Shown here: positions 24,652 through 33,725 of the stretch, piece by piece
Position numbering within the stretch: position 1 is the stretch's first letter
Layout of the letters: each line of letters starts with the position of its first letter
Assembly: GCA_023387815.1 (NCBI GenBank)
Contig: JAEWHK010000040.1
Span: forward strand, 1 to 46,550
Length of the DNA: 46,550 bases
Direction of reading: 5' to 3'
Origin: Pseudomonadota bacterium
GTDB lineage: Bacteria; Pseudomonadota; Gammaproteobacteria; Burkholderiales; Burkholderiaceae_B
Position numbers and translations under genes: made by a program
The notes under the pieces: generated by a model
Databases searched by the model: none
What the model saw: the letters and a program-made list of their open reading frames with translations, nothing else
Told to the model about the DNA's origin: nothing

Positions 24652-25998
24652 ATGACGAATCCATCTGCCCCGCAACCTGAAAATCACGGATCTGCGCCGG
24701 AACCCGGTCCGCACATCATGTTTCAGCGTCGTTTCGCCCCGTATTTCTGGACTCAGGTCTCAGGTGCGGCAAATGACAATCTGTTCAAATTCGCCGTGAC
24801 CATTATGCTTACCTACCACCTTTCGGTCAGCTGGCTGCCACCGGAAATGGCAGGCGTGGTCATCAACGGCATGTTCATAATCCCTTTCCTGCTTCTTTCT
24901 GCAGTCAGTGGACAGATGTCGGATAAATTTGAGAAAGCGCGTTTCATGCGCTGGATCAAGACAGCAGAGATCGTCATCATGGCGCTGGCCGCTATCGGCC
25001 TGATCTATCAGCAGGTTTTCATCCTGCTTCTCTGTGTGCTGCTGATGGGCGTGCATTCGACGGTATTCGGTCCGGTCAAATTCGCCTACCTGCCTCAGGT
25101 ATATCAGGGCACGGCCCTGGTCAGCGGCAATGGCTGGGTGGAAATGGGTACGTTTGTCGCGATCCTGCTGGGTAATATGGTGGGCGGTTTCATGGCGGGC
25201 ATAGAGGGTATCGGATATCATTATGTGGCTGTGTCCTGTCTGCTCATTGCTCTGGCCGGCAGGCTGTTTTCGGCGCTGGTTCCGCCCACAAGCACTTCGT
25301 CTCCGGATCTGCAGCTCGACTGGAATCCCATAGGCGGTACGATAGAAAATCTGAAATATGCATTCCACGATCTGCATGTGTTCAAAAGTATTCTGCTGAT
25401 CAGCTGGATGTGGTTCTTTGGTGCTGTCTATCTGGCAATCTTCCCTGTTTTCGCCAAGGAAATCCTGCGTGGCGACGAACAGGTGGCGACATTGCTGCTT
25501 GGGGTCTTTTCAATTGGCGTCGGATTTGGCTCCGTTCTTTGCGGCTGGATCGGAAAAAAAGGCCTGAATGTTCTGAAACTGGTACCGATAGGCGCTGCCG
25601 GGATGACGATATTTTCCATTGGCCTGTATTTTTCCACCGACGACCTCAATTCCAGTCATCTGCTCAGTCTGCATGAATTTGTGACCATGGCTTCCAACTG
25701 GAAGCTGATCGCCGGCCTTTTTCTGCTCAGCATGTCGGCCGGGCTGTACAGTGTTCCGCTATATGTGCTGATTCAGCAGAAAACGCCCAAAACGCATTCA
25801 TCACGCATGATTGCGGCAAACAATATCATGAATGCAATCTTTCTTGTTGCCAGTTCGATCATTACGGGCTTGCTGATTGCCTACAGTACCATTCCGCTGA
25901 TTGTTCTGTTTCTGGGTATTGCCAACGCCATTTTCGTGTTTCTTGTCATGCGCTCGGACCACTCCTATATTTCGGAAATGCGCGAGCCGATGCTCTGA
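24652..25998 (+). CDS. MFS transporter, LplT-like
   Basis: This 448-residue major facilitator carrier resembles LplT and the transporter part of LplT-Aas fusions, which flip lysophospholipids across the inner membrane. After a polar start of about 25 residues it reads FAPYFWTQVSGAANDNLFKFAV, the family's first helix, then GQMSDKFEKARFMRWIKTAEI (the loop 2-3 signature region), VFGPVKFAYLPQ and a total of about 12 helices. ATG 24652 is a reasonable start; its ribosome-binding site is weak, and ATG 24718 is an alternative. The acyltransferase/synthetase (Aas) that often accompanies LplT is not next to it, so the substrate is uncertain. Confidence 0.83.
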   Translation: MTNPSAPQPENHGSAPEPGPHIMFQRRFAPYFWTQVSGAANDNLFKFAVTIMLTYHLSVSWLPPEMAGVVINGMFIIPFLLLSAVSGQMSDKFEKARFMRWIKTAEIVIMALAAIGLIYQQVFILLLCVLLMGVHSTVFGPVKFAYLPQVYQGTALVSGNGWVEMGTFVAILLGNMVGGFMAGIEGIGYHYVAVSCLLIALAGRLFSALVPPTSTSSPDLQLDWNPIGGTIENLKYAFHDLHVFKSILLISWMWFFGAVYLAIFPVFAKEILRGDEQVATLLLGVFSIGVGFGSVLCGWIGKKGLNVLKLVPIGAAGMTIFSIGLYFSTDDLNSSHLLSLHEFVTMASNWKLIAGLFLLSMSAGLYSVPLYVLIQQKTPKTHSSRMIAANNIMNAIFLVASSIITGLLIAYSTIPLIVLFLGIANAIFVFLVMRSDHSYISEMREPML

Positions 25999-26177
25999 TG
26001 CAATCGACCAAAGCAGCCCTTGCAATGCCGGATTCGGGCTGAGACGGGTTCGTATGATTTCGTAAATATGTTTCCGTGTTACTGAATTTTCTGTCTGCCT
26101 GAAATAAGTTATAGTATATTGATTCGTCTAAAGACAGTAACGGCCTCTCGTGCCCGTTCGCAAGCGTAAGGATATAC

Positions 26178-26678
26178 ATGAAATCGTTCATCAAGTTGCT
26201 CATTTTGCTGGCAGTTGCAGCAGCCATTGCCTTTGGCGCATGGAAAATTGTTGAGACAACGCTTTTTAATGACGACGATGTCGAGCCCCCCCAGCAAACC
26301 GAATTGAACCAGCCCCCTCCTCAGCCCGCGCCTCCCAAACAGGAAGATCCGTATCAGAATGCACAGGGCGATGATGCCAGCACTGATAGTGCGCCGGCCA
26401 CACTCACTTGCGCAGACGCAAGCAAAATTATTGGCAGTCTTTACGATATGCGTGTCCAGGGCAAGACCCAGGAAGAGGCCAACGAAGCGGTCAGCAATAA
26501 TGACTCCATCCCGGATGAACGGGTTTCTTCATTCATCGAGTTTGTGAACCTGCTATGGACCACGCCGAAAGAGAAAATTGCCGATAAATCACGGTTCATC
26601 AAAGACTTTTCGGCCAATTGCGAGAAGCTGAGCCAGGATACCCCTGCCGCCGGCGCCCAGGCACCCGCCGCACAATAA
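26178..26678 (+). CDS. Membrane-anchored small protein, unknown function
   Basis: I do not recognise a named family. The 166-residue protein has one N-terminal hydrophobic helix (residues 6-22: KLLILLAVAAAIAFGAW), an acidic and Pro/Gln-rich linker (residues 30-75) and a C-terminal folded part with TCADASKIIGSLYDMRVQG and FSANCEKL. Two cysteines, one at each end of that part, could form a disulfide if it faces the periplasm. A low-complexity Ala/Pro/Gln tail follows. ATG 26178 has AAGGAT nine bases upstream. It stands alone between the MFS gene and the convergent glutamate-synthase-like gene. Confidence 0.75.
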   Translation: MKSFIKLLILLAVAAAIAFGAWKIVETTLFNDDDVEPPQQTELNQPPPQPAPPKQEDPYQNAQGDDASTDSAPATLTCADASKIIGSLYDMRVQGKTQEEANEAVSNNDSIPDERVSSFIEFVNLLWTTPKEKIADKSRFIKDFSANCEKLSQDTPAAGAQAPAAQ

Positions 26679-26851
26679 ATCCTGTTGTCATGGGCACTGT
26701 CCAGGTTTCGATAGTGCCCCTAGGTCAATAATGACCGCTTCCCTGCGCCCGCGCTCAGCAAAAACAGCTTGCTTTATGCTGGAGGCCGGACACTTTACCT
26801 TTCCCTCTTTCACAGCCGATCCAGGCTGCTTCACGTCGAAAACCGGATGCG

Positions 26852-28561
26852 TTATGCACCCTGCGCAGCGGGCCGTGCAGGATTTTTCGTATGGGTCGCG
26901 TCAGTATCAGCCTGATATCCGGTATTGATCTCTGTTGCCACCTGATCCATTGAGCGTGCCGGCTGGAAAGAATGTGCCTGCGCCAGCGGCCAGCAGATCT
27001 CGAATATTCGCAGACGGCAATTGCCTTTTAGCAGATCGCCCTCTTCCAGTTCCGGATAGATCGCCGATAGCAGCTTCACCTCTGAACTGGAGACGCGTCT
27101 TACCACGTGATGTGCCCGGAGCTGTCCGGGATGGGTCAGGCCGGCAGCCTGCAGCAGTTCGCCCAGAGCCTGCAGCGAATTGCGATGAAAATTCATGACA
27201 CGCTCGGCTTTGTCCGGTACCACAATGGCACGCTGCCGCGACGGGTCCTGCGTCGCCACGCCAGACGGACACTTGTCGGTATGACAGGCCTGGGCCTGAA
27301 TACAGCCAACCGAGAACATAAAGCCACGGGCGCTATTGCACCAGTCTGCTCCCAAAGCCAGGGTTCTGAGCATATCAAAGGCTGTGATAATCTTACCCGA
27401 GGCGCCGATTTTGATACGGTTTCGCAAGCCCACCCCCACCAGCGCGTTGTGCACCATGCGTAAGGCTTCCTTGAGAGGCACCCCCATATGGTCAACAAAT
27501 TCGACTGGCGCGGCACCCGTTCCCCCTTCGGATCCGTCAACCACAATGAAGTCTGGCGTGATGTTGGTTTCTACCATCGCCTTGACGATGCCGAACCATT
27601 CCCACGGATGCCCGACACAGAGTTTGAAACCGACAGGTTTGCCGCCGGAAAGCCTGCGCAGCCGCTCGACAAACTGCAGCAGCTGCGCGGGTGTGGAAAA
27701 CTCAGAATGTGCCGAAGGGGAGTCACAATCGACTCCGGGTGTGACGCCGCGCACTTCTGCAATTTCCGGCGTCACTTTCGCGCCGGGCAGGATCCCGCCG
27801 TGACCGGGCTTGGCGCCCTGAGACAGCTTGATTTCAATCATTTTGACATTCGGCAGCGTGGCTTTCTTCACGAATTCGCTTTCCGAAAAACGACCGTTTT
27901 CATCGCGACAGCCAAAATAGCCGGAACCGATATTCCAGATCAGATCACCACCATTTTCCAGATGATAACGGCTGATGCCCCCTTCTCCCGTGTCGTGAGC
28001 AAATCCTCCCGCCTTCGCCCCGCGATTCAGGGCGCGGATGGCATTGGCTGACAGTGCGCCAAAGCTCATTGCTGAGATATTGAAAACGGACAGATCATAA
28101 GGCTGGCTGCATTGTCCTTCGCCCACGGTAATACGAAAGTTGCGATCCGGAATATGGCTGGGAACCATGGAGTGATTCACCCATTCATAATCCTCGCCGT
28201 AAACATTCTCGATGGTGCCAAACGGGCGTTTGTCGATCTGCTGTTTCGCTCGTTGATAAACAATGGAGCGCTGCGCCCGCGAGAACGGCAGACTGTCTGT
28301 ATCGCTTTCGATAAAATACTGGCGCATTTCAGGACGAATGAACTCCAGCAAAAACCGAAGATTCCCGATCACCGGATAATTGCGCTTGATCGAATGCGCA
28401 TGCTGCAGCAAATCGTAAATTCCCAGCAACGTAAGTGCCAGACAGGCAACAGCAACCACATACCAGCCGTTGCCATCCACTGCACCCAGCCAGAAGAAAA
28501 TAATTGCACCTGTAATAACGAGAAAAAATGTCAGAAAACGGACAGGAAACAGCGACGCCAT
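26852..28561 (-). CDS. FMN-binding glutamate synthase family protein
   Basis: The 569-residue protein has two or three N-terminal hydrophobic segments (residues 5-50) and then a glutamate-synthase-like FMN domain. Key stretches are FNISAMSFGALSANAIRALN, GGISRYHLENGGDLIWNIG, EIKLSQGAKPGHGGILPG, VDGSEGGTGAAP and a cysteine motif C-x5-C-x4-C in GCIQAQACHTDKCPSG, as for the 3Fe-4S cluster of glutamate synthase. It lacks the glutaminase domain, so it is not a full GltB; related proteins are annotated as glutamate synthase-like or archaeal-type GltB, with unclear physiology. It has no operon partner here. Confidence 0.9.
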   Translation of the reverse strand: MASLFPVRFLTFFLVITGAIIFFWLGAVDGNGWYVVAVACLALTLLGIYDLLQHAHSIKRNYPVIGNLRFLLEFIRPEMRQYFIESDTDSLPFSRAQRSIVYQRAKQQIDKRPFGTIENVYGEDYEWVNHSMVPSHIPDRNFRITVGEGQCSQPYDLSVFNISAMSFGALSANAIRALNRGAKAGGFAHDTGEGGISRYHLENGGDLIWNIGSGYFGCRDENGRFSESEFVKKATLPNVKMIEIKLSQGAKPGHGGILPGAKVTPEIAEVRGVTPGVDCDSPSAHSEFSTPAQLLQFVERLRRLSGGKPVGFKLCVGHPWEWFGIVKAMVETNITPDFIVVDGSEGGTGAAPVEFVDHMGVPLKEALRMVHNALVGVGLRNRIKIGASGKIITAFDMLRTLALGADWCNSARGFMFSVGCIQAQACHTDKCPSGVATQDPSRQRAIVVPDKAERVMNFHRNSLQALGELLQAAGLTHPGQLRAHHVVRRVSSSEVKLLSAIYPELEEGDLLKGNCRLRIFEICWPLAQAHSFQPARSMDQVATEINTGYQADTDATHTKNPARPAAQGA

Positions 28562-28686
28562 GACAGCCCTTTTTAATTGAATTCAGATACTTGAGTATAT
28601 AGCGGCTTTGTGAAGATCGGCCGCATAAAATGCCAACTGAAATTACTCGTGGCTGGGGAAGGCGCAATCACAAATGTGGCAGACGT

Positions 28687-28715
28687 AAAAAAACCTCGCC
28701 CTGGAGCGAGGTTTT
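28687..28715 (-). terminator. Terminator after the 163-residue lipoprotein gene
   Basis: A stem of AAAACCTCGC and GCGAGGTTTT with a CCTGGA loop and T runs on both strands lies about 50 bases after the lipoprotein stop. Confidence 0.85.
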
Positions 28716-28768
28716 TGTTGCCACATGCCGCCTGGCGGCAGTGCTGTGGCTTTGCGTATCAGCGCAAA

Positions 28769-29260
28769 TTACTTGGCTGCTGTACTTGGCGCAATGGCCT
28801 CTACAACAGAACCGGCAACCTGATCATCACGCACCATGAACAGGAAATCGTTGTTCTGGCGAATACCCGTCAGGGATGCCAGCTGACCACCGACAGTGGT
28901 TGCATAGCCCTGATCTTTAGGTGCAGCATTCAGTGCAGCCACACCGGCAGGATTCAGAGACAGTTTCACAAAAGAACGACCCTGACTGTCGCGCACACGA
29001 TCTACACTGGTCAGATTGGCACGTGAGATGATTGGTGTTTTGCTGACATAAATAGTCTGTTTCTCACTCAGCTTAACAGGACGATAACTTTTGATGACTT
29101 TGTCAGAAGCCAGGAACACGTCTACCGCAGTTCCCTGGGCAGCAGGCGTCTGTGCTGTGGTGCCGGGATTGCTTTCGGTACCGGTTTTCATTGTGTTACA
29201 TCCAGCCAGAACTGCAGCCAGAGGAAGCACAACCAACGCAACTTTTCTGGATAATTTCAT
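28769..29260 (-). CDS. Small lipoprotein with SecD-like head fold (putative)
   Basis: The 163-residue protein has a lipoprotein signal with lipobox LAGC (Cys21). The mature part resembles the first periplasmic head domain of SecD (VDVFLASDKVIKSYRPV, FVKLSLNPAGVAALNA); I base this on local similarity of pattern only. It sits on the same strand as a second lipoprotein of the same style (29424-29996), separated by about 160 AT-rich bases, so they look like paralogues with separate promoters. ATG 29260 has AGGAA upstream. Function unknown; likely outer membrane or periplasmic. Confidence 0.75.
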   Translation of the reverse strand: MKLSRKVALVVLPLAAVLAGCNTMKTGTESNPGTTAQTPAAQGTAVDVFLASDKVIKSYRPVKLSEKQTIYVSKTPIISRANLTSVDRVRDSQGRSFVKLSLNPAGVAALNAAPKDQGYATTVGGQLASLTGIRQNNDFLFMVRDDQVAGSVVEAIAPSTAAK

Positions 29261-29423
29261 AGTAATTCCTATTTAAAACCAATTTGAGAACAACTTCGCA
29301 TAAAGTCGTCCTTTCACGTTACAACAGATTTGCATAAAAAACAACGCACAATTGTTAATATTATTCATAGCAAAATACCGTGTATCGCAAAAGGACTTAA
29401 GGGGCTAAAAGATCTGTGCCGCC

Positions 29424-29996
29424 TTATTTTGTACCGCGAATGATATCGGCAGCCGTTTTGGCATTCTGCAGGGTGGCCATAGGCAACAGCAATACGCCAT
29501 CATCCACCGCGCCGGGTGACGCGGTCGTTGTTGAGAACACAGCATCGTTCAGGCTGGCAATGACCATTTTGCCCTTCGCTATTTTGCCAGTGATTTCAGC
29601 ATTTAGCTTGCGGGTGCCTTCAGGAGTCAGGCGCAGACCCAATGCAGGACGATCCCCCGCTTTGGTAACGAAGACTTTTTTCACATCAGTCTGAGTAAGG
29701 ACAGGGCCAACTGCGAGGAACGTTTGAGCACCAACCTGCAATGGCGTCGTTTTAGCAGGTACGACCTGGGTAGTTTTCTTGCCGCGTGCGCCAGTACGAA
29801 TGGTTGTTTTTGGCTGCTCGGTAGAGCCGACGTAGATTTCCAGATTGCCTGCACCGGTTTTTTGAACTGTGCCGGAAATGCTGCCAGGACGGGCCTGTGT
29901 AGCAGGAACCGTTGCGGGTTCTTTCTTCTCGAAGACGCTGCAGCCGGCAAGTGCGGCTGCCACCGCTGCGACGGTAACAACAGTTGTTAGTTTCAT
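29424..29996 (-). CDS. Small lipoprotein with SecD-like head fold (putative)
   Basis: The 190-residue protein has a lipoprotein signal with lipobox LAGC (Cys19). After a Pro/Thr-rich linker, the C-terminal half carries LRLTPEGTRKLNAEITGKIA followed by MVIASLNDAVFSTT. This resembles the SecD pattern in which a 'LT-x-EG-x-K' segment precedes the LAIVLD strand. The middle part (YVGSTEQPKTTIRTGARGKK) is basic. ATG 29996 has AAAGG upstream. It is the upstream member of the lipoprotein pair; function unknown. Confidence 0.75.
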   Translation of the reverse strand: MKLTTVVTVAAVAAALAGCSVFEKKEPATVPATQARPGSISGTVQKTGAGNLEIYVGSTEQPKTTIRTGARGKKTTQVVPAKTTPLQVGAQTFLAVGPVLTQTDVKKVFVTKAGDRPALGLRLTPEGTRKLNAEITGKIAKGKMVIASLNDAVFSTTTASPGAVDDGVLLLPMATLQNAKTAADIIRGTK

Positions 29997-30196
29997 AATT
30001 TGCCTTTCTCACAAAGATAAAAAAATACTGCAAAAACGGATAAGCAGAATCTTTTGCCTGTCTCATTTAATCATTTACATCTGCCAATTTCATTGCAAAA
30101 TGTGAATGAAGCCACTTGAAACAGGCGAAAAACGTTCGGGGGGAGAGTCACCCATGGCATCGGCCATCACAAATGTGAAGTGCTGCATCGCAACGT

Positions 30197-30763
30197 TCAA
30201 TGAAAGTAGCCTCTGCATTTGTCACTGTCCGACAAATTGATGGTATTGGTGCCAGGAATCAGCCTGACTTTTTTTGCGAGCAGGCCACCGTACTGCACTG
30301 CACCTGAGAACGGTTTGGTGTCCATCCAATAGAGACGTGTTGTCAGATAATAATCGCCGGCAGGCACGTTGGTAAACGCATACTGTCCAAAGGAGTTGGT
30401 TTTGGAGGCATAGGCTCTGGCTGCGTATCGCGGATCGGGCTTGCCCACCAGGACATTGCCGCTGCGGCATACTACATCAAACCATTGATTGCTGAGTGCC
30501 GAGACCGGATTGAGGACAACATCTACATTCGAGCCGCTGCGTTCACCGCCGTTAACAGCATCATAGATAAAGGTTCGTCCAACAAGCATGGTAGGCTGTC
30601 CCACGGGCTGGGTGTACGCACTGTCCTCATATACTATCCTTTGAACCTGTTTGCGCGGTGAGTGGCTGATTGAATGATCTCTTCCACCTGTTTTTGTGGA
30701 GGAGCAACCGGCCAGCACGATCGCTGCAATGGTCATTAGGAATATGTTTGTTGAACGCGACAT
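30197..30763 (-). CDS. Lipoprotein with carboxypeptidase-regulatory-like fold
   Basis: From ATG 30763 the protein has 188 residues and a lipoprotein signal with lipobox LAGC (Cys20). The C-terminal half contains SFGQYAFTNVPAGDYYLTTR, the strand-turn-strand pattern of carboxypeptidase-regulatory/transthyretin-like beta-sandwich domains. Two further cysteines (FDVVCRSG and SDKCRGYF) may form a disulfide. The longer reading to 30823 starts with an unlikely stretch of residues before the signal peptide. Function unknown; a surface or periplasmic adhesion or assembly role is possible but not shown. Confidence 0.75.
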   Translation of the reverse strand: MSRSTNIFLMTIAAIVLAGCSSTKTGGRDHSISHSPRKQVQRIVYEDSAYTQPVGQPTMLVGRTFIYDAVNGGERSGSNVDVVLNPVSALSNQWFDVVCRSGNVLVGKPDPRYAARAYASKTNSFGQYAFTNVPAGDYYLTTRLYWMDTKPFSGAVQYGGLLAKKVRLIPGTNTINLSDSDKCRGYFH

Positions 30764-31077
30764 GAACACCTGTACCGTAGCCAAATTGAGTAGTCCGCCT
30801 ATCATAGACCAACTCCAACACAATTACACTGCAAATATAAAAATAAGCGCAAAGTCCGGGAGGCACTTGACAGCGGTGCTATGCAATATTTGTGCGGTCG
30901 ATCCGGGGTCGCATGGTGATTTAGTAACGTAACATTACATCTGCAATATAAACTTACATTTCGCGAAAATCTTCCCGATCCTGTGTGTTCTTTCACTGCA
31001 ACATTGCAGGTCGTGACACCTGACAAGAATCAAATACGAGCCGGAAAGGATATCAGGCATTCCGGCTCGCACCGGAT
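30764..31077. other. Gene-free stretch between lipoprotein gene and purB
   Basis: The 314 bases hold the presumed promoter of the minus-strand lipoprotein gene, an AT-rich part with TAACGTAACATTACA at about 30926, and the hairpin after purB. I see no RNA gene or open frame of merit in it. Confidence 0.5.
31037..31069 (-). terminator. Hairpin after purB
   Basis: A 10-bp inverted repeat CGAGCCGGAA/TTCCGGCTCG begins 9 bases after the purB stop. The following TATTTGATTC is only moderately T-rich, so it is a weaker terminator call. Confidence 0.55.
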
Positions 31078-32454
31078 TTAAATATTCTCGGCCAGCTCTG
31101 CGGCCAGGCCTATATAGCTGCGAGGCGTCATTTCCAGCAGACGCTGCTTGGCATCATTGGGTAATTCCAGACCTTCAATGAAGGTACGCAGCGCTTCCTG
31201 TGTAATACCGCGACCACGAGTCAGTGCTTTCAATTGTTCGTATGGCTCGGGCAGGCCGTGACGACGCATGACCGTTTGTACCGGTTCAGCCAGCACTTCC
31301 CAGCATTGATCAATGTCGCGATCGATCGCTTGCGGATTCAGTTCAAGCTTGCCCAGACCTTTGCTGCAGGAATCCCAGGCCACCATACAATATCCAAGCG
31401 CCACGCCCAGATTGCGCAGCACCGTTGAATCGGTCAGATCACGCTGCCATCTGGAAACAGGCAGTTTCTCGGAAAGATGTTTCAGCACCGCATTGGCAAG
31501 GCCGATATTGCCTTCCGAATTTTCAAAATCAATCGGATTGACCTTATGCGGCATGGTAGAGGAACCCACCTCGCCTTCGCGCAGGCGCTGCTTGAAATAG
31601 CCCAGCGCAATATAACCCCAGATATCGCGATTCAGATCCAGCAGAATGGTATTGGCACGCGCAATGGCATCAAAGAGTGAGGCCATCCAGTCATGCGGCT
31701 CAATCTGGATCGTGTACGGGTTTTGCGTCAGACCCAGCTGCGTCAGCACTTTTTTGCTGATTTCCGGCCAGTTCAATTCCGGATAGGCTGAGTAATGGGC
31801 GTTGTAATTACCGGTAGCGCCATTGAGTTTAGCCAGCGGTACAACGGCCGAAATGGCCGCAATCGCGTTTTCCAGCCTTGCAGCCACATTCGCAAACTCT
31901 TTGCCCATTGTTGTAGGACTGGCTGGCTGACCATGCGTTCTTGCCAGCAACGGCTGCTGAGCAAACTGATGCGCGTATTGTTTCAGAGTGGACAACAATG
32001 CCTGCAGCGCCGGCACCAGGACCTGGTCCCGTGAACGCGTGAGCATCAGGGCGTGAGATGTGTTATTGATATCTTCGGACGTGCATGCGAAGTGAATGAA
32101 TTCCGCCGCGGAAGACAATTCCTGATTGCCCGCTGCTTTTTCCTTGAGCCAGTATTCCACGGCCTTCACATCGTGATTGGTTTTTTTCTCGATGTCTTTG
32201 ATACGCTGCACATCCGATTCGCTGAAGGCATCAATCCAGCTGCGCAGGGTTTTCTCTGCCTCTCCCGAAAACGCAGGCAGTTCGGGGAGACCGGAATGAG
32301 AGAGCGCAATCAGCCACGAAACTTCAACCTCTACACGGTGAGCCATAAAGCCGGCTTCAGACAGAAAAGGACGCAGCGCCGTTCCTCGTGAAGCATATCG
32401 TCCATCAAGCGGGGACAAGGCGTTGAGCGGCGTAATCGAATCGGAAATTTGCAT
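31078..32454 (-). CDS. purB: Adenylosuccinate lyase
   Basis: PurB acts twice in purine synthesis, releasing fumarate from SAICAR and from adenylosuccinate. The 458-residue protein is of E. coli-type length. It begins NALSPLDGRYASR, carries the catalytic-histidine segments TNHDVKAVEYWL and ARTHGQPASPTTMGKE, and has the superfamily signature GSSTMPHKVNPIDFEN with the mobile serine loop. ATG 32454 is a clear start. It lies 70 bases after mnmA on the same strand, an arrangement also seen in E. coli and Bordetella types, and may be cotranscribed with it. Confidence 0.96.
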   Translation of the reverse strand: MQISDSITPLNALSPLDGRYASRGTALRPFLSEAGFMAHRVEVEVSWLIALSHSGLPELPAFSGEAEKTLRSWIDAFSESDVQRIKDIEKKTNHDVKAVEYWLKEKAAGNQELSSAAEFIHFACTSEDINNTSHALMLTRSRDQVLVPALQALLSTLKQYAHQFAQQPLLARTHGQPASPTTMGKEFANVAARLENAIAAISAVVPLAKLNGATGNYNAHYSAYPELNWPEISKKVLTQLGLTQNPYTIQIEPHDWMASLFDAIARANTILLDLNRDIWGYIALGYFKQRLREGEVGSSTMPHKVNPIDFENSEGNIGLANAVLKHLSEKLPVSRWQRDLTDSTVLRNLGVALGYCMVAWDSCSKGLGKLELNPQAIDRDIDQCWEVLAEPVQTVMRRHGLPEPYEQLKALTRGRGITQEALRTFIEGLELPNDAKQRLLEMTPRSYIGLAAELAENI

Positions 32455-32524
32455 AATAAAAAATCAGTTTGAGTGAAAATAGGTCGACGTCTTGCGTCGC
32501 GCTTCAGGTAAGTCTGACGTTGCT

Positions 32525-33643
32525 TCAGGTAATAATGCCGCCGCCCAGACAGATATCACCGTCATAAAGGACGCTGGACTGGCCCGGAGTGACCGCCCAT
32601 TGCGGTTGTGAAAATCGCAAATGCAATTGCGACAAGTCTTTGGGTGCCAGCAGCTCGCAGGGCGCATCGGCCTGACGATAGCGCGTTTTGGCTCCATACT
32701 GCCCGATTTCGGGCGCGTGGCCAGCCACCCAGCTCACATCATCAGCCGTGACTTCGTTCTGCAACAGCCATGGATGGTCATGGCCCGAAACCACATACAG
32801 AACGTTATTCTTCAGATCCTTGCGGGCCACATACCAGGCGTCGGCAATGCCATCCTCATTCTGTCTGCCTTTGATTCCGCCGATCCTCAGACCTTTGCGC
32901 TGACCCAGGGTATAAAAGGCCAGGCCATGATGCTCGCCGATCTGCTGGCCATCGTCAGTCAGAATCGGGCCGGGATTGGTGGGCAGATACCGGTTGAGGA
33001 ATTCGCGAAACGGCCGCTCGCCAATGAAGCAGATCCCTGTGGAATCTTTTTTCGCGGCGTTGGGCAGACCCAGCTTGTGTGCGATCTTTCGCACTTCGGT
33101 CTTGTTGATTTCCCCCAACGGAAACATGGCCTTGGACAACTGCGTCTGATTGAGACGATGCAGAAAATAGCTTTGATCCTTGCTGGCATCGAGTCCCTTG
33201 AGCAGTTCGTAGCGGGTCGCCCCGCCCTCTTTTACCGCGCGCACACGCGCATAGTGACCGGTGGCAATATAATCGGCACCCAGGGTGACCGCGTGATCCA
33301 GAAAGGCCTTGAATTTGATTTCGGCATTACACAACACGTCCGGATTGGGCGTGCGACCGGCAGAATACTCGCGAAGGAATTCGGAGAAAACACGATCTTT
33401 GTAGTCGGCAGAAAAATTGACGGCTTCGATATCCACGCCGACCAGATCAGCGACGCTGGCGGCGTCCAGCCAGTCCTGCCGGGTAGAACAGTACTCGGAA
33501 TCGTCATCGTCTTCCCAGTTTTTCATGAAAAGACCAACCACGTCGTAGCCCTGCTCTTTGAGCAGCCATGCGCTGACCGAGGAGTCTACCCCCCCGGACA
33601 TTCCCACCACAACGCGAGGTTTTACAAATGTTTGTTCAGTCAT
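32525..33643 (-). CDS. mnmA: tRNA-specific 2-thiouridylase MnmA
   Basis: MnmA makes 2-thiouridine at the wobble position (U34) of tRNA-Lys, -Glu and -Gln, using ATP and a sulfur relay. The PP-loop ATP-binding motif is SGGVDSS at residues 16-22. Catalytic Cys105 lies in NPDVLCN and the persulfide-forming Cys205 in STGICFIGERPF. The tRNA-binding and C-terminal beta-barrel parts are present, giving the family length of 372 residues. The start is ATG 33643. purB follows on the same strand. Confidence 0.96.
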   Translation of the reverse strand: MTEQTFVKPRVVVGMSGGVDSSVSAWLLKEQGYDVVGLFMKNWEDDDDSEYCSTRQDWLDAASVADLVGVDIEAVNFSADYKDRVFSEFLREYSAGRTPNPDVLCNAEIKFKAFLDHAVTLGADYIATGHYARVRAVKEGGATRYELLKGLDASKDQSYFLHRLNQTQLSKAMFPLGEINKTEVRKIAHKLGLPNAAKKDSTGICFIGERPFREFLNRYLPTNPGPILTDDGQQIGEHHGLAFYTLGQRKGLRIGGIKGRQNEDGIADAWYVARKDLKNNVLYVVSGHDHPWLLQNEVTADDVSWVAGHAPEIGQYGAKTRYRQADAPCELLAPKDLSQLHLRFSQPQWAVTPGQSSVLYDGDICLGGGIIT

Positions 33644-33725
33644 GGGCAGTATTTTACCGCCCCGGCCGGGTTTACGGGAGAAACAGGGACTTTGCGCCGC
33701 TTAAGGTGACGCAATGGCCTGGGTC

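Noticed and set aside
26693..26721. GGGCACT/AGTGCCC inverted repeat after the small membrane-protein gene
   Set aside because: The stem is seven base pairs with a long loop and no T tract, too weak to call as a terminator.
32621..33709. Long plus-strand frame opposite mnmA, and a similar one opposite glcD (36098-37240)
   Set aside because: Both lie antisense to well-defined enzymes with all catalytic motifs; they are products of codon bias.
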